From Colwellia sp. (GTDB lineage Bacteria; Pseudomonadota; Gammaproteobacteria; Enterobacterales; Alteromonadaceae): a DNA stretch of 64,000 nucleotides. Positions 44,724 through 53,993 of the stretch are shown piece by piece. The stretch lies in assembly GCA_020630795.1 (NCBI GenBank), contig JAHDIK010000010.1:17609-81608 (forward strand). Direction: 5' to 3'. Each line of letters starts with the position of its first letter. Position 1 is the first letter of the stretch. Position numbers and translations under genes: made by a program. The notes under the pieces are model-generated. The model did no database searches and was not told where the DNA came from. It was given only the letters and a program-made list of their open reading frames with translations.

Positions 44724-45323
44724 TTAACTTCCAGTAAACTTTGACATGGTTGCTTCACCTTCCGCATTAATGTCTGATTGTGCAAACACTTTTTTTACGG
44801 TGAGAAATAAGATTTTTATATCTAACCAAAAGGATTGATTAGCAACGTACCAAGTATCAAGTTCAAATTTCTTTTCCCACGAAACGGCATTTCTACCATT
44901 TACTTGAGCCCAACCGGTGATACCCGGTTTTACGTTATGTCGTTTGGCTTGTTCAGGGGAGTATAATGGAAGGTACTCAACTAGGAGTGGTCTAGGGCCT
45001 ACCAAACTCATATCGCCTTTGAATACATTCCATAAGCCAGGTAGTTCATCAAGGCTTGAATTTCGAAGTTTTTCACCGAATGGAGTTAGTCGCTCGCTGT
45101 CTGGAAGTGGTTCGCCGTTTTCATCTGTTGCGTCTCGCATTGAGCGAAACTTTACCATCTCAAATATTTCTCCCTGCAATCCTGGTCTCTTTTGTTTAAA
45201 AATAACAGGCTTACCAAGATTTTTGGCTATTCGTCTACTTACTAACCAAATGATTGGACTAAGGAGAATGAGTAAAATACCAGATACAACAATATCAAAT
45301 GTTCTTTTTATTATATTTTTCAT
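44724..45323 (-). CDS. Phosphoglycosyl transferase (PglC-like sugar transferase)
   Basis: 199 residues, a monotopic transferase with one re-entrant N-terminal helix. Motifs FKQKRPGLQGEIFEMVKFRSMRDA, DELPGLWNVFKGDMSLVGPRPLL and RHNVKPGITGWAQVNGRNA define the family; the Asp-Glu dyad is present in LDELPG. It puts the phosphosugar on undecaprenyl phosphate, starting an oligosaccharide. First gene of its minus-strand operon. Confidence 0.94.
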   Translation of the reverse strand: MKNIIKRTFDIVVSGILLILLSPIIWLVSRRIAKNLGKPVIFKQKRPGLQGEIFEMVKFRSMRDATDENGEPLPDSERLTPFGEKLRNSSLDELPGLWNVFKGDMSLVGPRPLLVEYLPLYSPEQAKRHNVKPGITGWAQVNGRNAVSWEKKFELDTWYVANQSFWLDIKILFLTVKKVFAQSDINAEGEATMSKFTGS

Positions 45324-45470
45324 TATGTTGGCATGTTTTTCGGTGTTAAATGTTAATACAGTGTAATTAAATTACTTCATTTTCATTAAAAACAAGGTAA
45401 ATTGTACTCTATAACAATAACAAAATTAATACTATACGTGGTTTGTTAATACGCTTTGGCACTAATAAAT

Positions 45471-45482
45471 GCGGTAGTAATA
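45471..45482 (+). promoter_or_regulatory. Weak ops/JUMPstart-like element
   Basis: GCGGTAGTAATA lies 67-78 bases upstream of the polymerase gene, on the transcribed strand. It shares GCGGTAG with the ops element recognised by RfaH, a factor that carries transcription through long glycan operons. The rest of the consensus is poorly kept. Confidence 0.25.
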
Positions 45483-45548
45483 TGTAGATTAAAGGGTTTG
45501 TAAGTTGTTTATTTGTATTATGCAAAGCTGCCTTTTGACTGATACCTT

Positions 45549-46874
45549 ATGAGATTATCTTTAGATCTAGTAAAAGCAAACCCTGAAATTTTACTTTCAG
45601 GGTTGTTGATTATGGGATTCGGTATTACAAACCAACAAGTATTACTTTTAGGTGTGGTACTTATAGGTGTTATTGTTGCCGCGATCTTCCCGTTTGGCCG
45701 CAATATTCAATTTCTGATTTTCCTCTTGCCGTGTTCGGCTGTTTTTATGAAAGCGACATATCTCCCTGTTTCGCTCGCTACATTGGTTTTTCTCGCAGTA
45801 TTTGGTCGCTATATGATGACTCAAATGGCGAGTGCTCAGTATCACAAAGCAGGATTAGCATTTACACTGATACTCATTATTTTTGAGTTAATGCATATTA
45901 TTTATAATCCTGTCATGGTATCTACTCAAACTATTAGGTGGTTGATTTTATTTGTATTTGTTGCGCTGTTGTTATTTGATAGGAATAAATACGCGAGCTT
46001 TTCTCAGGTTCGTTACGCATTGCTTGTTGGGTTATTTATTTCGACTTTTTACGGGTTGTTGTCTAAGTACTTTCACCCCGAAGTTATTGTGAACGGAAAA
46101 ATAATAGCGCGGTTTGCAGGTGGAGCAGGCGACCCCAATAATTATGGTTTGTTTTGTTTATTGCTTATTTTCTTCTATTTACCTGCTGCTCCTAAAATCA
46201 GAATTAATAAAGTTGGTTATTTTGTGATTTTAGCCATGTTGTTTTGCGGCTCGTTAACTGTAAGTCGAAGCTTTTTCTTGGTTACAACCTTAAGTTTATT
46301 CATGTATTTTGTGTTGTACTTTAAAGACGCAATGGGCAGTGTTTTTTTTAGATTACTCGCTGTTACCAATATTCTATTTACGTTAATTGTTGTGTTTATG
46401 CTGTGGGGACAATCAATTGATTTGGATTTAGATATTCTCAAACGATTTGATAGTAACAACCTCTCCGAATTAACAGGGTCGCGGAGTGATATTTTAAAAG
46501 AATACGTTGCTATGTTTTTCAGAGTTCCCTTTGAGTATTTATTATTTGGAGCGGGTATTAACGGATATTTGGGGTATTACAACTATTACTTTTTACAGCA
46601 AGGTTTATTTGAAGAGGTTGTTGGCCCACATAATACTTTTTTAGAAATACTTATTAGCTTTGGTATTGTAGGTAGCGGTATTATTATTGGTTTTGTGTAT
46701 TCTGCGTTTAAAGCGGAGCAAATTAGGTTGCAAAATTATCGCGTTTACAAGCTAGCTTTTATTCCTTTCGCAGTGTTTGTTCTTTATAGTTTTAGTCTTC
46801 AAAATTTAGGAAAATACAGTAGCTTTTTTATTTTAATGATGATTATTTACAGCACTTACCGACGTGATAATTAA
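45549..46874 (+). CDS. O-antigen polymerase/ligase family protein (Wzy/WaaL-like)
   Basis: 441 residues, about 11-12 membrane helices. A large periplasmic loop near residues 280-345 and the motif GPHNTFLEILISFGIVG, seen in the Wzy_C/O-antigen ligase family, place it among polymerases or ligases. It starts the plus-strand glycan operon, divergent from the pgl-like set, with its stop touching the flippase start. Confidence 0.87.
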   Translation: MRLSLDLVKANPEILLSGLLIMGFGITNQQVLLLGVVLIGVIVAAIFPFGRNIQFLIFLLPCSAVFMKATYLPVSLATLVFLAVFGRYMMTQMASAQYHKAGLAFTLILIIFELMHIIYNPVMVSTQTIRWLILFVFVALLLFDRNKYASFSQVRYALLVGLFISTFYGLLSKYFHPEVIVNGKIIARFAGGAGDPNNYGLFCLLLIFFYLPAAPKIRINKVGYFVILAMLFCGSLTVSRSFFLVTTLSLFMYFVLYFKDAMGSVFFRLLAVTNILFTLIVVFMLWGQSIDLDLDILKRFDSNNLSELTGSRSDILKEYVAMFFRVPFEYLLFGAGINGYLGYYNYYFLQQGLFEEVVGPHNTFLEILISFGIVGSGIIIGFVYSAFKAEQIRLQNYRVYKLAFIPFAVFVLYSFSLQNLGKYSSFFILMMIIYSTYRRDN

Positions 46875-48395
46875 ATGAGCCAGTTAAAAACAGAACGTAA
46901 ATTAGGTGTATTGCTGAGTTATAGCTCTTTAGCTATTCGGAATGTACTTGGTTTATTGTTAATCCCATTTATTATTCATCATGTAGGGGTAAGCCATTAC
47001 GGTATTTATAGCCTTGTAACTACGCTTGCTGGATATTTGGTGGTTTTAGAGTTTGGATTATCTAACACTATTATCCGTTTTATTTCTCGATATAAAGCAA
47101 ATGAAGACTCTGAAAAAGAAGCTCAGTTTATTGGTGTTATTTTAACAATCTATAGTGTTATAACTGCGGTTGTATTACTCGTTGGTGTAGTTGTTTGGCT
47201 TAATCTTGAACGAATTTTTTCCGACTCGCTAACGCTTTCTGAGATTGATCTTTTAAAGCCTGCCTTTGCAATATTACTTATAAATGTTGCAATAACGCTA
47301 ATGAGTAATAGTTTTACTGGCATTATTAGCGCGTATGAACGATTTACTTTTGAAAAAATCACTGAAATCTTTATTTTTTTACTTCGCTGCACTTTAGTTT
47401 TTATTGGTCTTTATTTAGGGAAGGGCATATTAACAATCGTTATTGTAGATACGTTAGTAAATGCTATTCAAGCAGTCTGCCGTATCTTATTTGTGAAATT
47501 AAAACTTAATGTTTCCATTTCGTTTTTATTCCCAGATAAAGAAACAATTAATGAAATTATTGTATATACATTTTTTATTGCGCTTAACGTTATTGTTAAT
47601 CAAATAAACTGGCGGTTGGACAATCTCATTATTGGTACGCTTACGTCGAGTCGTGATGTCGGCTTTTTCAACATTGGTAGCCAGCTGGTTTTCAGTTTTA
47701 TCGCATTTGCATCGGCTATTTCTAATATCTTTGTGCCAAAAATAGTTAAGTTAGTTACCTTAAATGCAACATCTAAACAGCTTACCGACGAACTTATTCA
47801 CATTGGTCGTTTACAAATGGTGGTGCTAGGTTATGTACTCGTAACATTTATTGCTTTTGGTGGTTTGTTTATTGAATTGTTTGTTGGACCTGAATTTAAA
47901 GTCGCTTATTGGGTTGCACTCATTCCTATGTGCCCGTTTATGTTAGTACTCGCACAAACTTCTTCAAATGCGGTACTTCAAGCCTTAAATAAACACAAAG
48001 TGAGAAGTGTATTGTTGCTGATAACCGCGTTATTAAACGTGGCCATATCAATATTTTTAGTGAAAGAGATTGGATTATTAGGGGCGTCAATTGGTACCGC
48101 AGCATGCTTAGTAATAGGTGAGCTGGTGCTGGTTAATATTTATTTAACACGCGTCATAAAATTGAACATGGCATTTTTTTATTGGCGATTATTTCAAACG
48201 AGTGCTCCTGTAATGCTTGGCACGTGGGGTATAGCCTATTACATGTCAACGATACTCGAAGCATCTTGGTTGGGGCTAGTGATAGGCTGTTTAACAACAG
48301 GGGTTGTATATGTTGGTTTGGCTTATGTGTTTTCACTGTCGAAGAACGAAAAACAACGCGTGAATTCATTTATTTTTTCTAAAAATACAAAGTAA
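46875..48395 (+). CDS. Oligosaccharide flippase (Wzx-like, MATE/MOP type)
   Basis: 506 residues with 12-14 membrane helices. GVSHYGIYSLVTTLAGYLVVLEFGLSNTIIRF near the start and INWRLDNLIIGTLTSSRDVGFFNIGSQL in the middle are typical of the polysaccharide flippase family. It would turn undecaprenyl-linked repeat units across the inner membrane. The first base follows directly after the polymerase stop. Confidence 0.93.
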   Translation: MSQLKTERKLGVLLSYSSLAIRNVLGLLLIPFIIHHVGVSHYGIYSLVTTLAGYLVVLEFGLSNTIIRFISRYKANEDSEKEAQFIGVILTIYSVITAVVLLVGVVVWLNLERIFSDSLTLSEIDLLKPAFAILLINVAITLMSNSFTGIISAYERFTFEKITEIFIFLLRCTLVFIGLYLGKGILTIVIVDTLVNAIQAVCRILFVKLKLNVSISFLFPDKETINEIIVYTFFIALNVIVNQINWRLDNLIIGTLTSSRDVGFFNIGSQLVFSFIAFASAISNIFVPKIVKLVTLNATSKQLTDELIHIGRLQMVVLGYVLVTFIAFGGLFIELFVGPEFKVAYWVALIPMCPFMLVLAQTSSNAVLQALNKHKVRSVLLLITALLNVAISIFLVKEIGLLGASIGTAACLVIGELVLVNIYLTRVIKLNMAFFYWRLFQTSAPVMLGTWGIAYYMSTILEASWLGLVIGCLTTGVVYVGLAYVFSLSKNEKQRVNSFIFSKNTK

Positions 48396-48403
48396 GTACA
48401 TTG

Positions 48404-49522
48404 ATGAATATTCTAATAATCGGTGCGTACCCAAATTCTATTGTAGGCTTTCGCGGCCAGTTGATCCGAGGTTGGGTTAAAAAGGGGTACAAAGTAACCG
48501 TAATGGCTGCAGATGCCGATCCTGCAATAATAAAAAAAGTAACTGCCCTTGGTGCTGCATTTAGACCATATAAGGTTGAGCGAAATGGCCTGAATCCGCT
48601 AGCAGATCTTAAAACATTATCTGAACTTATTAAAGCACTCAATGACTGTAAACCAGATCAGATATTAGCGTACACAATCAAACCAATAATTTGGGGGGGA
48701 ATCGCTGCAAGTTTTTACGGAAAAGCGAATTTTCATGCGATGGTTACGGGTTTAGGTTATGCATTTGAAACAGGTGGATTTAAACGAAATTTTATCAATC
48801 GTATTGTTAAAGGGTTATATCGATTTTCGTTAAAAAAAGCTAAGAGTGTTATTTTTCAAAACACGGATAACCTACAAACATTTGTGAGCCAAGGAATTGT
48901 TCCTAAAGATAAAACGTATAGAGTACACGGTTCAGGTGTGGATCTGTCTGAATATCCCAAAACTCCTTTACCTAAAGGTGCGCCTATATTTTTATTAGTA
49001 GCACGATTGCTGGGTGATAAAGGGATAAGAGAATATGCTAGCGCAGCACAGAGTGTGAAACAGAAGTACCCTGAAGCAACCTTCCAGCTTTTAGGGCCTG
49101 AAGACTCCTCTCCCGACCGTATTAATTCTGATGAGCTAAAGTCATGGTGCGATTCAGGTGCCATTACTTATTTAGGCGAAACAGACCACGTATTATCTTT
49201 TGTTCAAAAGTGCCATATATATACGTTACCTTCATATCATGAAGGTTTACCACGCTCCGTGTTAGAAGCTATGTCAGTAGGACGACCTATTTTGACAACC
49301 AATACGTCTGGTTGCCGAGATACTGTTATTAAAGAACGAAATGGAAAGCTAGTATCCCCTAAAAATGCCAAACAATTAGAAGATCAAATGATTTGGTTTA
49401 TTGAAAACCCAGATTTATGGCAAAACATGGCAAATGAAAGTAGGACAATCGTCGAAGACTATTTTGATGTGATGAAAGTTAACAAGCATATAAATAGTAT
49501 TGTTTTTTCATACAAAGATTAG
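48404..49522 (+). CDS. Glycosyltransferase family 4
   Basis: 372 residues from the ATG at 48404; a TTG lies three bases earlier. GT-B fold: an N-terminal NILIIGAYPNSIVGFRG acceptor domain and a C-terminal donor domain with LLVARLLGDKGIREY and the E-x7-E motif in LPSYHEGLPRSVLEAM. The start resembles PglA-type enzymes that add the second sugar to undecaprenyl-PP-bacillosamine. Cotranscribed with the flippase. Confidence 0.9.
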   Translation: MNILIIGAYPNSIVGFRGQLIRGWVKKGYKVTVMAADADPAIIKKVTALGAAFRPYKVERNGLNPLADLKTLSELIKALNDCKPDQILAYTIKPIIWGGIAASFYGKANFHAMVTGLGYAFETGGFKRNFINRIVKGLYRFSLKKAKSVIFQNTDNLQTFVSQGIVPKDKTYRVHGSGVDLSEYPKTPLPKGAPIFLLVARLLGDKGIREYASAAQSVKQKYPEATFQLLGPEDSSPDRINSDELKSWCDSGAITYLGETDHVLSFVQKCHIYTLPSYHEGLPRSVLEAMSVGRPILTTNTSGCRDTVIKERNGKLVSPKNAKQLEDQMIWFIENPDLWQNMANESRTIVEDYFDVMKVNKHINSIVFSYKD

Positions 49523-49744
49523 ATTGATATATAAACCAAATTAAGTAGTAAACATGATGAAAACTATGAGAAAATATTAAATACTATTTAATGAATAGTA
49601 TTTTCCGGTTAGTTGCGAAAGTGAAGAATAATGAATAGAGTGGTTTAATTTTCAACATTACGCATACGGTATTCCAAGTATAGATACGTATTAATTTTTC
49701 GATGTAAATTTATACTTACCATTTTATATTAAGAGAAATAAACA

Positions 49745-50674
49745 GTGAAGAAAGTACTTATATCCGTTATTACCTGTCGTCGCCCATTGTGGTTAAAAAG
49801 GTTACTTGAAGCTTTACAGAAGCAAGATGTAGATTCATCAATATCTGCGAGTATCCTAGTTGTAGACAATGCTCTTGATGCAGATACAGAAAAAGTAGTA
49901 ACTGACTTAAGTAATGAAGGAGTTAATATCCCTGTTACTTATGATGAAGAGCCTATTCCTGGAATTGTTGCGGCACGAAATAAGTGTGTGGATGTTTTTC
50001 TAAATAGCGATAACGATTTTCTTATTTTTATTGATGATGATGAGTGGCCCCAATCGGCTGACTGGATTAATAAATTGGTGAATGCTGTAGACGAGCATAA
50101 AGTAGATATAGTTACTAGTCATGTTATTTCGGTCGGGGAGCCAGGCACACCAGAGTGGGCAATTGATCTGATTTATGGTCGAAACCCTTATCAGCCAAAT
50201 GATTTTATCGATGTTTTTTATACAAATAACTTACTGTTATCGCGAAATGTTATTCAAAGCCTTATACCTGTATTCGATTCTAGATTTGCGATGACAGGTG
50301 CGAGTGATTATCACTTTGCTTTACGCTGTAAACATAAAGGGTTTAAGTGTATTTATATTGATAGCCCAGTAGAAGAGGAATTTCCAAAAAGTAGAGCAAC
50401 GGTAAAATGGTTTAGTCGAAGAGGCTTTCGTTCAGGTATAGGGTATACGCGATCTCATTTGTTTGAAGAAAAATTATATAATGCGATATCTCGATGTATT
50501 GCTATGGCAGGCGTTCGCTTTTTACGAGGAATATTCTACTTGTTATTGGGGGCGTTAAGCTTCAACAAAACCAAATTTGTTGATGGTATTTTTAGAGTGT
50601 GTTCTGCTTATGGAACTATCGCAGGTTTTTTTGGTGTTAAGCATGAAGAATACAAAACGATCCATGGTAAATAA
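49745..50674 (+). CDS. Glycosyltransferase family 2
   Basis: 309 residues from a GTG; the AGAGAAATAAACA leader has a modest ribosome site. GT-A fold: VLISVITCRRPLWLKRLLEAL start, metal-binding FIFIDDDEWPQ, and a helix-rich C-terminus after SRATVKWFSRRGFRSGIGYTR. It is separated from the previous gene by about 220 bp of AT-rich DNA in which I see no gene. The acceptor sugar is unknown. Confidence 0.88.
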   Translation: MKKVLISVITCRRPLWLKRLLEALQKQDVDSSISASILVVDNALDADTEKVVTDLSNEGVNIPVTYDEEPIPGIVAARNKCVDVFLNSDNDFLIFIDDDEWPQSADWINKLVNAVDEHKVDIVTSHVISVGEPGTPEWAIDLIYGRNPYQPNDFIDVFYTNNLLLSRNVIQSLIPVFDSRFAMTGASDYHFALRCKHKGFKCIYIDSPVEEEFPKSRATVKWFSRRGFRSGIGYTRSHLFEEKLYNAISRCIAMAGVRFLRGIFYLLLGALSFNKTKFVDGIFRVCSAYGTIAGFFGVKHEEYKTIHGK

Positions 50675-50730
50675 TGATGTGTATTTTGTAACATTTCTTC
50701 AGTGATCGTGTGTTAACACTGGCTTAGTAA

Positions 50731-51339
50731 ATGAATAAAATTGATTTTAATGGAAAGGAAGTAACTCCTTCGAAAATAATATGTATTGGTCGTAACTACG
50801 TTGAGCATATTAGTGAGTTGGGAAATGAAATTCCAGACGACATGGTGGTATTTAATAAACCGAACTCTGCTATTGGTAGGGAGTTATATGCATTTTATGG
50901 TGAACCTATTCATTATGAAGCAGAAATATGCTTTTTATATCAATCAGGAAAATTTTCGGCGGTCGGGGTTGGTTTGGATTTAACCAAGCGAGCTTTACAA
51001 TCATCACTCAAAGGAAAAGGTTTACCGTGGGAGCGAGCAAAAGCTTTTAATAATTCAGCGCTGTTTAGCAAGTTTGTATCATTAGATTCACCTGATGATT
51101 TAACAATCGAGTTAATTGTAAATGATGAGCTACGACAACGAGGAAATGTTGGAATGATGATGTATAAGCCTTCAGACATTCTTAAAGGAATAGAGTCATT
51201 CATGACGTTGGAAGACGGGGATATTGTGATGACTGGAACACCAAAAGGGGTTGGACAGGTATGTGTTGGCGACAAATTTACAGGGCGTATTCTAGGTGCG
51301 GCGGAAAAACTTGTTGAAGTATGTTGGATCGCTAAATAA
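50731..51339 (+). CDS. Fumarylacetoacetate hydrolase (FAH) family protein
   Basis: 202 residues. PSKIICIGRNYVEHISELGN, FNKPNSAIG, HYEAEICF and the late FMTLEDGDIVMTGTPKGVGQV are the standard FAH motifs with metal-binding Glu residues. Members cleave C-C bonds of keto acids or decarboxylate oxaloacetate. The location inside a glycan region is not explained. It starts 56 bp after the glycosyltransferase and may share its transcript. Confidence 0.9.
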   Translation: MNKIDFNGKEVTPSKIICIGRNYVEHISELGNEIPDDMVVFNKPNSAIGRELYAFYGEPIHYEAEICFLYQSGKFSAVGVGLDLTKRALQSSLKGKGLPWERAKAFNNSALFSKFVSLDSPDDLTIELIVNDELRQRGNVGMMMYKPSDILKGIESFMTLEDGDIVMTGTPKGVGQVCVGDKFTGRILGAAEKLVEVCWIAK

Positions 51340-51351
51340 TTCTATTAATTC

Positions 51352-51804
51352 CTATTCATTTAGTAGTGCTTTTAAGTCTTTCTCGTACTTTAATTGTTTA
51401 GTTTTATTAAATCCTACATGAGTGGCAACTAAAACTCCTTTCTTATTAATAACGTAACTTGACGGCATGCCTTTAAGTTTATATTGCTTTGCAACTTCTC
51501 CATTAGGATCGTAAATCACAGAGAAATTAGCAGGTGTTTGCTTGAGAAATTCAGTGGCATAAGACTTTTCAGCATCAACATTAATGCTAATCACTTTTAA
51601 GTTATTGTACTTTTTTTGAATGTTATTCATCCAAGGGAATGACTTTTTACATGGAGTGCACCACGATGCCCAAAAATCGATGTATATAACTTTCCCTTTG
51701 TTGTCTTTTATCATTTCAGCTAATTCCTTGCTACTATTCTCTGCTTGCGCGCTTGTAGAAAAGATAAGTAAAGAAAACAAACTCGCAAATAAGATCTTTA
51801 ACAT
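51352..51804 (-). CDS. TlpA/ResA-like periplasmic thioredoxin
   Basis: 150 residues with a signal peptide (ending STSAQA) and the redox motif CTPC in DFWASWCTPCKKSFPWM. KGMPSSYVINKKG contains the cis-Pro loop. It probably reduces disulfides in the periplasm, for example in cytochrome maturation. Convergent with the FAH gene. Confidence 0.92.
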   Translation of the reverse strand: MLKILFASLFSLLIFSTSAQAENSSKELAEMIKDNKGKVIYIDFWASWCTPCKKSFPWMNNIQKKYNNLKVISINVDAEKSYATEFLKQTPANFSVIYDPNGEVAKQYKLKGMPSSYVINKKGVLVATHVGFNKTKQLKYEKDLKALLNE

Positions 51805-51995
51805 ATGTTACCCATTCAACTGAAATATAAGACTCTGTTATTAAAACATGAGTAAAAAGTAATAGGAAGCTTATATACGATCACCTCCGTTTCGCGTGTT
51901 AAATATAAAAGGGCTATATTCATACGCTGTGCTGTTTATTACTGTTAGTGTTTAGTAAAATACAGGTACTTTCGTATATTCGAGTATCTAATGTT

Positions 51996-52484
51996 ATGTC
52001 TATTAAATTTCAGGCTGCTTCTATCTTATTTTTTGGGGCTATAGTCTCAAGTCCTATATTATCTGCTCAAGAAGCAACTACTTCGTCTAAAGAGCATAAT
52101 GAATGGCTTAAAAGCTTATTTAGTAAGCAACATGAAGCACTTATACCTAAAGTTGCTGTGGCTGATATGTTTTATGCCTGTAATATCGAAAGTAATCACG
52201 ATTTTGGTAAGAAGTCACTTAAAGAGTTAATCAACAACGTTAGCAAAGAAAGGTTAGCCGAAAAATTAACCGCATGCCTTGGTAACGAGAGTGTGAAATC
52301 TGAAAAAGCCGTGAATTTCGGTTTGATTGGGTGTTTTCAAGATCAATTGGGTGACTTACCTGAAAACGAGCAGCGTCAAAAAATTAAGCTAGTAAAGCAA
52401 GCTATCGCTTCGCTTTCCATAAATGAGAAGAAAAAAAGTTTATCTCAATGCGTTACTGACCAAGCTATTAGTTATTTAAAATAA
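51996..52484 (+). CDS. Exported Cys-containing protein, unknown
   Basis: 162 residues from the ATG at 51996; the open frame starts at 51948. A signal peptide (about 1-25) is followed by a helical domain with four Cys (MFYACNIES, KLTACLGNES, LIGCFQDQ, LSQCVTDQ). The Cys spacing and general layout recall the exported protein at 32334-32975, but identity by eye is low. Function unknown. Confidence 0.7.
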   Translation: MSIKFQAASILFFGAIVSSPILSAQEATTSSKEHNEWLKSLFSKQHEALIPKVAVADMFYACNIESNHDFGKKSLKELINNVSKERLAEKLTACLGNESVKSEKAVNFGLIGCFQDQLGDLPENEQRQKIKLVKQAIASLSINEKKKSLSQCVTDQAISYLK

Positions 52485-52489
52485 GTAGA

Positions 52490-52861
52490 TTACTGTTTAT
52501 TAACAGTAGTATTGTTATCTTTGTTAAAAGAGCTTGGAAGAATATCAACACCAACCATTTTTCCTAACTTTATGAGTACGGGGATGGTAATTGGTGAAAA
52601 CGGTAATACAGCAAAAACGCCAAGCCCTAGGCCTTTCAATATATCCATAAACTGTTTATTGGCGAGAGTCATTTCATCAGGTGAAGCTTGCCTTTTGCTG
52701 TACTTTTTGTAAATGCTAAGCATTTCTTTCGTTTCTACTTTTTCTTGTGAAAGCGCAATTTTGAGACTAACCATCTGACGTTTTAATTTTATAAAGGTAC
52801 GCCGTTTACCTATAACCGTTACGCGAATTGGTGCTTTGATAAAATGTACCCAAATTTTCAT
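52490..52861 (-). CDS. Small LETM1-like membrane protein
   Basis: 123 residues. The C-terminal half GLGLGVFAVLPFSPITIPVLIKLGKMVGVDILPSSF matches the helix plus LPSSF end of LETM1-like ribosome-binding proteins known from mitochondria and some bacteria. An N-terminal basic helix region precedes it. Convergent with the exported protein gene (6-bp gap). The assignment is by motif only. Confidence 0.5.
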   Translation of the reverse strand: MKIWVHFIKAPIRVTVIGKRRTFIKLKRQMVSLKIALSQEKVETKEMLSIYKKYSKRQASPDEMTLANKQFMDILKGLGLGVFAVLPFSPITIPVLIKLGKMVGVDILPSSFNKDNNTTVNKQ

Positions 52862-52918
52862 CTAACGGTGTCTCATTTTGGTGTTGTACAACAGGAAATT
52901 TATTGATGTGACAAATTG

Positions 52919-52945
52919 AAAAGAGCCACGTTTAGTTGGCTCTTT
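52919..52945 (-). terminator. Terminator of the exopolysaccharide minus-strand operon
   Basis: AAAGAGCCA (52920-52928) and TGGCTCTTT (52937-52945), read on the minus strand, form a 9-bp stem ending in T-rich DNA just past the secretion ATPase gene. Confidence 0.75.
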
Positions 52946-52951
52946 AGGTTG

Positions 52952-53989
52952 TTATGATTTTTCTTCAAAATTCGTTTCAGCGTAAAGCCTATTTTTATGT
53001 TTCAACAGCTTATCAACATAGCGCGCCATTTTAATCTTTTGCTTTATAGAGGTTTCAAGAATTTCCTCTATTTCTCGTAGCACTTCTCTAATGTTCTCGA
53101 CTTTTTCAGGTGCGTTAATAACACCTTGAGCATTAGAAGGTTCGTTGCTTTCTAGGGTCTGGTTATTCATTGATCCTGTTAATTCAACTTCCATTTCTAC
53201 AGCTACTTCATTAATCGCTTCGTCATTAATAATCGACAGCTCTTCTAAAAAGCCAAACAGTAGGAGTCGATCAACAAAAATATTTATTTTTCGAGGAACA
53301 CCTAGTGTTTTTTCATGAATCAGATTAAATGCCGACTCAGAAAATACATTTTCTTTGGTACAACCTGCTTGCTGAAGACGATGAATGATATATTCCTTCA
53401 CCTCTTCTATTTTGAGCGGCTTTAGGTGCGCAGAAGCAATAATACGCTGTCTGAATTGCTCCATGGTAGGCGCTTGTATAATGCCTTTAAGTTCTTCTTG
53501 CCCAAGTAAAAAACTCTGAATTAATGGTTTGTTATCCATTTGAAAGTTTGAGAGCATTCTCAATTCTTCCACTGTTTCAACAGGTAAATTCTGAGCTTCA
53601 TCAACAAGTAGCAAGGCACGTTTTCCTTGTTGATGTAAAGATCTTAAAAACTTTTCAATCGCTTGAAGTAATTCTGCTTTGCTGCTGCCTTCACAATGTA
53701 TATTAAACTCAGAAATGACTAATTCTAATAGTTCTTCTGGATTCAATTTAGTCGTTACTAATTGCGCAGCAACAATTTTTGAATCACTAATATTGTTGAG
53801 TAGGTTACGAGCAAGCGTTGTTTTACCTGTTCCAATAGGGCCAGTGATTACAATAAACCCTTCACCTTGATCTAAACCATATTGCAAATACGACATTGCT
53901 CTTTGGTGGTGATTTGATGCAAAAAAGAAGCGAGGATCTGGGCTCAGCTGAAATGGACGCTCTTTAAATCCATAATAATTCTCGTACAT
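52952..53989 (-). CDS. XrtA/PEP-CTERM locus secretion ATPase (ExeA-like)
   Basis: 345 residues. MYENYYGFKERPFQLSPDPRFFF start, Walker A GPIGTGKTT (about residues 51-59), Walker B LLLVDEAQNL. The order and sequence match the PEP-CTERM-associated ATPase family (TIGR03015). It likely works with the outer-membrane barrel encoded upstream in polymer export. Last gene of the minus-strand operon, with a terminator behind it. Confidence 0.88.
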   Translation of the reverse strand: MYENYYGFKERPFQLSPDPRFFFASNHHQRAMSYLQYGLDQGEGFIVITGPIGTGKTTLARNLLNNISDSKIVAAQLVTTKLNPEELLELVISEFNIHCEGSSKAELLQAIEKFLRSLHQQGKRALLLVDEAQNLPVETVEELRMLSNFQMDNKPLIQSFLLGQEELKGIIQAPTMEQFRQRIIASAHLKPLKIEEVKEYIIHRLQQAGCTKENVFSESAFNLIHEKTLGVPRKINIFVDRLLLFGFLEELSIINDEAINEVAVEMEVELTGSMNNQTLESNEPSNAQGVINAPEKVENIREVLREIEEILETSIKQKIKMARYVDKLLKHKNRLYAETNFEEKS

Positions 53990-53993
53990 ACTG

